Assembly (NCBI GenBank): GCA_016198645.1
Contig: JACQIE010000031.1
Coordinates: forward strand, 1-15,827
DNA length: 15,827 nucleotides
Reading direction: 5' to 3'
DNA from: Candidatus Aenigmatarchaeota archaeon
Lineage (GTDB): Archaea; Aenigmatarchaeota; Aenigmatarchaeia; GW2011-AR5
Positions 13,351 through 15,827 of the stretch are shown piece after piece (the stretch's first letter is position 1; each line of letters opens with the position of its first letter). A program made the position numbers and the translations under genes. The notes below the pieces were generated by a model that saw only the letters and a list, made by a program, of their open reading frames with translations, made no database searches and had not been told where the DNA came from.

Positions 13351-14127
13351 TTATCGCAACGCCGTGCCGTACTCCGTCATTACCGAATCCGGCAGCGGCA
13401 AACGCGAGCCGTTCTGCCCTATTATGTAGAATTCCGTGCGGCCGTCAATATTTCTTGCTCCGAATCCCGGTATTTTCGTCATCCATTCTTTGAAATATCT
13501 CCGCTTGAGTGAATCTGTCTTCTCTTTGCCTATGGACGATTCGATTTCCGGGTTCCAGAGTTTTACATAAAAGCGCATATAGTCTTTACTCAAGACTTTT
13601 ATGGCATCTGCTGATATGCCGCTCATGTACAACCCGTCCAAGTCTTCCACTACCCTTTCATATCCGCACAGCTCCAGCCCTGCAGTGAATGCGTCAAAAC
13701 TGTATTGCTTCTCTGTGATTTGGAACGTTTCTATCGGGTATCCGAATCCTTCCCAGATGCATCTTGCATTTCCAAATTCTTTTCTGAGTGCAACGTCAAT
13801 ATCGGTTCTTTTCGGAAAGGAACTAAACAATCGCGGGGTCATGTAAATGTTGGATTTCACAGCCTTCTTGCCGACCTCGTCCGGCCCGGGGGTGCGTTCG
13901 GTTGCCGTTACGCCCCACACATCCTGCGGCACCTGCCCGCCCGACTCTGCAATCAGGCGCGCAAATTCGCCTTCATCAATATACTTTACGCTCAATACAT
14001 ATTCCGGCGTCCCTCCCAGTGCATCAACTCGCTTGTTTATTATTTCCTGCCTGGATTCGCCGCTGCATCCCGTGAGAAGAAGCGCGCCGGCTAAAGCCGC
14101 ATTCGCCAGAAAGTTCGGATATTTCAT
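13351..14127 (-). CDS. predicted lipoprotein, unknown function
   Basis: A 258-residue exported protein. The N-terminus is a short signal sequence with a bacterial-style lipobox L18-T-G-C21, so Cys21 would be lipid-modified and the protein anchored to the outer face of the membrane. The mature part is soluble, mixed alpha/beta, with Cys107, Cys132-region residues and many aromatic residues (for example FYVKLWNPE and RYFKEWMTK). No catalytic motif or named domain is evident. The ATG at 14127 is preceded by AT-rich boxes at the expected distance. It converges with the amidotransferase-like gene, with only 11 bp between stops. It could be a solute-binding or cell-surface protein, but nothing specific supports that. 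Confidence 0.8.
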   Translation of the reverse strand: MKYPNFLANAALAGALLLTGCSGESRQEIINKRVDALGGTPEYVLSVKYIDEGEFARLIAESGGQVPQDVWGVTATERTPGPDEVGKKAVKSNIYMTPRLFSSFPKRTDIDVALRKEFGNARCIWEGFGYPIETFQITEKQYSFDAFTAGLELCGYERVVEDLDGLYMSGISADAIKVLSKDYMRFYVKLWNPEIESSIGKEKTDSLKRRYFKEWMTKIPGFGARNIDGRTEFYIIGQNGSRLPLPDSVMTEYGTALR

Positions 14128-14148
14128 ATATACTACTTAAAAGTAACG

Positions 14149-14156
14149 CTTTTAAG
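14149..14156 (-). promoter_or_regulatory. TATA-like box of the lipoprotein gene, within an inverted repeat
   Basis: CTTTTAAG (14149-14156) and its inverse CTTAAAAG (14136-14143) are separated by five bases. The distal one is centred about 25 bp from the ATG at 14127 and fits a promoter. The proximal one lies just at the expected transcript start and could act as an operator. Confidence 0.45.
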
Positions 14157-14215
14157 CTTTACTTTCTCTCCAATAATCTTATCAGTTTTATCCGTTACGT
14201 GTCACGAATGAGCCA

Positions 14216-14380
14216 TCAATAAATGTCATACTGTTCCGCCAGCGCGAAAGGAAAGAAGATTGCATAAAATGGAACGTACATAGCTAACGCATAATGTTTT
14301 GAAAGATGTGCCGCTCTATCCGACCAAAATCCATGCACCGCTATATGAGCATCCCCGAGCTTTGAAAGGAATTCCTTCAT
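14216..14380 (-). CDS. 54-residue putative membrane microprotein downstream of cdc48
   Basis: An ATG at 14380 begins four bases after the cdc48 TGA, and the frame reads MKEFLSKLGDAHIAVHGFW, then SDRAAHLSKH, and then a hydrophobic stretch YALAMYVPFYAIFFPFALAE before ending QYDIY. That gives a soluble N-terminal half and one possible membrane segment at residues 31-49. The four-base gap suggests cotranscription and coupled translation with cdc48. No family recognised. The main doubt is its length. In its favour are the tight spacing, the clean ATG and the coherent hydrophobic block, with no competing ORF. Confidence 0.5.
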   Translation of the reverse strand: MKEFLSKLGDAHIAVHGFWSDRAAHLSKHYALAMYVPFYAIFFPFALAEQYDIY

Positions 14381-14384
14381 ACTT

Positions 14385-15827
14385 TCAACCCGTATAAATC
14401 GCGTCTTCCTCAAGCTTCTGCGACTTCTTTTTCTGCATGATGGCGTTGTAGAACTTGTTCATGTCTTCCGTCACTGAAGGCTTCAGCTCTTTCGCCGCAA
14501 AGTCAAAGTCCTTTTTCGTCACTTCTTTCGACTCTATGTCTTCCCGCAGCGCGTGCATTCCCGCTTCGCGGACGAGCGCTTCTATGTCCGCGCCGGAAAG
14601 CCCTTCCGTCTCTTTCGCAAGCTTCTCCAGCGAGATGTCTTTAGCCAACGGCACTCCCTTTGTATGGACTTTCAGCACCTGCAGCCGCGCTTTTTCATCG
14701 GGCGTCGGCACGAGTATCTGGCGGTCGAAACGTCCCGGCCTCAGCAGCGCAGGGTCGACTATGTCCGGGCGATTGGTTGCCGCTATGACGACTATGTCGT
14801 GCAGGTCCTCTATTCCCGATATTTCCGTCAGTAACTGCGAAACGACGCGCTCCGTGACCTGCGAATCCCTGTTCGCGCCCCTGCGCGGCACAAGAGCGTC
14901 CACTTCGTCGAAAAATATCACGCTTGGAGCCACCTGCTTCGCGCGGCGGAAAACGTCGCGTATATGCCTTTCCGATTCGCCTACCCACATCGACAGAAGC
15001 TCCGGCCCTTTGATGGAAATAAAGTTGGCGCCGCTTTCGTTAGCCACAGCCTTGGCAAGCAGCGTCTTCCCGCATCCCGGCGGCCCGTAAAGCAATATGC
15101 CTGCCGGCGGGTGGATTCCCAAACGCGCGAATGAAGCCGGATGTTTCAGCGGCCATTCCACCGCTTCCATCAGCGACTGCTTGACCCCGTCCAGCCCTCC
15201 TATGTCGTTCCACTTTATTACCGGCGCTTCTATCAGCACTTCGCGCATCGCCGAAGGCCCCACCATCTTCATCGCGTAGGAGAAGTCTTCCTCCGTCACT
15301 ATCAGTTTCTTGATTATCTCCGGGTCTATCGGCTTGTCTTCCTTTACCGAGGTTATGTCCGGCAGCACGCGCCTCAGTGCATGCATAGCCGCTTCCTTGC
15401 ACAGCGCTTGGATGTCTGCGCCGACGTAGCCGTGCGTCATATCAGCTATCGCCTTCAGGTTCACGCTCTTGGCGAGCGGCATTCCTCTTGTATGAATCTG
15501 CATTATCTCGTATCTTCCTGTCTTATTCGGTATCCCTATTTCTATCTCGCGGTCGAAACGTCCCGGCCTCCGCAGCGCCTGGTCGATTGCATTGGGTATG
15601 TTTGTCGCGCCTATCACTATTATTTTGCCGCGGGACTTCAGCCCGTCCATGAGGGTAAGCATCTGCGAAACAACCCGTTTTTCCACGTCTCCCCTCACTT
15701 CCTCGCGCTTCGGCGCTATCGCGTCTATCTCGTCTATGAATATTATTGAAGGCGCGCTCTTCTCCGCCTGCTCAAATACTTTGCGCAGGTTCTCCTCTGA
15801 CTCGCCATAAAATTTTGACATTACCTC
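14385..15827 (-). CDS. cdc48: CDC48/VCP-type AAA+ ATPase, C-terminal part
   Basis: The frame is open to the right edge and encodes the last 480 residues. It enters within the first AAA+ domain ([11 protein letters not shown]), so the N-terminal substrate domain and the D1 Walker A lie outside the window. The D1 Walker B IIFIDEID and Arg-finger region (RRPGRFDRE) are present. A complete D2 domain follows, with Walker A GPPGCGKT, pore-loop-1 segment ([10 protein letters not shown]), Walker [10 protein letters not shown] and sensor AATNRPD. This matches archaeal CDC48/VAT, a hexameric unfoldase that feeds proteins to the proteasome or remodels complexes. The C-terminus is DAIYTG, close to but not the penultimate-Tyr HbYX motif used for proteasome docking. 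The 54-aa gene follows directly. Confidence 0.97.
   Translation of the reverse strand, partial: EVMSKFYGESEENLRKVFEQAEKSAPSIIFIDEIDAIAPKREEVRGDVEKRVVSQMLTLMDGLKSRGKIIVIGATNIPNAIDQALRRPGRFDREIEIGIPNKTGRYEIMQIHTRGMPLAKSVNLKAIADMTHGYVGADIQALCKEAAMHALRRVLPDITSVKEDKPIDPEIIKKLIVTEEDFSYAMKMVGPSAMREVLIEAPVIKWNDIGGLDGVKQSLMEAVEWPLKHPASFARLGIHPPAGILLYGPPGCGKTLLAKAVANESGANFISIKGPELLSMWVGESERHIRDVFRRAKQVAPSVIFFDEVDALVPRRGANRDSQVTERVVSQLLTEISGIEDLHDIVVIAATNRPDIVDPALLRPGRFDRQILVPTPDEKARLQVLKVHTKGVPLAKDISLEKLAKETEGLSGADIEALVREAGMHALREDIESKEVTKKDFDFAAKELKPSVTEDMNKFYNAIMQKKKSQKLEEDAIYTG

Noticed and set aside
14695..14988. minus-strand frames in other registers within cdc48
   Set aside because: They overlap the highly conserved D2 AAA+ domain in a different frame and have no independent support.

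Overview
The window is about 15.8 kb of chromosomal DNA from an archaeon. The evidence is a CDC48-type double AAA+ ATPase, a zinc-finger Lhr helicase next to its usual metallophosphoesterase partner, a family B DNA polymerase, a type II methionine aminopeptidase, a GuaAa-like protein, and TATA-like boxes about 25 bp in front of most start codons with no Shine-Dalgarno sites. The compact layout, the many orphan small proteins and the mixed pyrimidine genes would suit a small-genome lineage such as DPANN. No rRNA or other phylogenetic marker is present, so the lineage is not settled here.

Region 1 (1-1295) is accessory DNA. It has a possible 3' scrap of a gene at the left edge and a disrupted secreted-protein gene on the minus strand (46-574) carrying an apparent frameshift and an in-frame TGA. 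An intact secreted protein (695-1096) follows. Next is a striking Y-shaped palindromic element (1154-1251): a perfect 17-bp outer stem enclosing two perfect 11-bp hairpins.

Region 2 (1296-8088, plus strand) is a nucleic-acid-processing block: metallophosphoesterase, an orphan with a GNAT-like tail, the Lhr helicase, a 91-aa orphan, and a full-length family B DNA polymerase. All but Lhr have a well-placed TATA-like box of their own, so this is a neighbourhood of single genes more than a tight operon.

Region 3 (8159-11824, minus strand) holds four of the six steps of de novo UMP synthesis. The operon pyrF-pyrE-pyrD has overlapping ends (OMP decarboxylase, orotate phosphoribosyltransferase, class 1A dihydroorotate dehydrogenase). 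Dihydroorotase (pyrC) follows from its own promoter. Carbamoyl-phosphate synthase and aspartate transcarbamylase are not in the window. PyrF has an unusual active-site loop, and PyrD is the fumarate-type class with no PyrK beside it.

Region 4 (11884-13339, plus strand) starts divergently from pyrF across a 59-bp gap. It contains methionine aminopeptidase and then a class I glutamine-amidotransferase-like protein that has lost its catalytic Cys and His, a probable pseudoenzyme related to GMP synthase subunit A.

Region 5 (13351-15827, minus strand) contains a lipoprotein of unknown function, a 54-aa putative membrane microprotein, and the C-terminal 480 residues of CDC48, whose gene runs off the right edge.

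I saw no tRNA, rRNA, CRISPR array, transposase or phage gene. No stretch above 300 bases lacks a gene.
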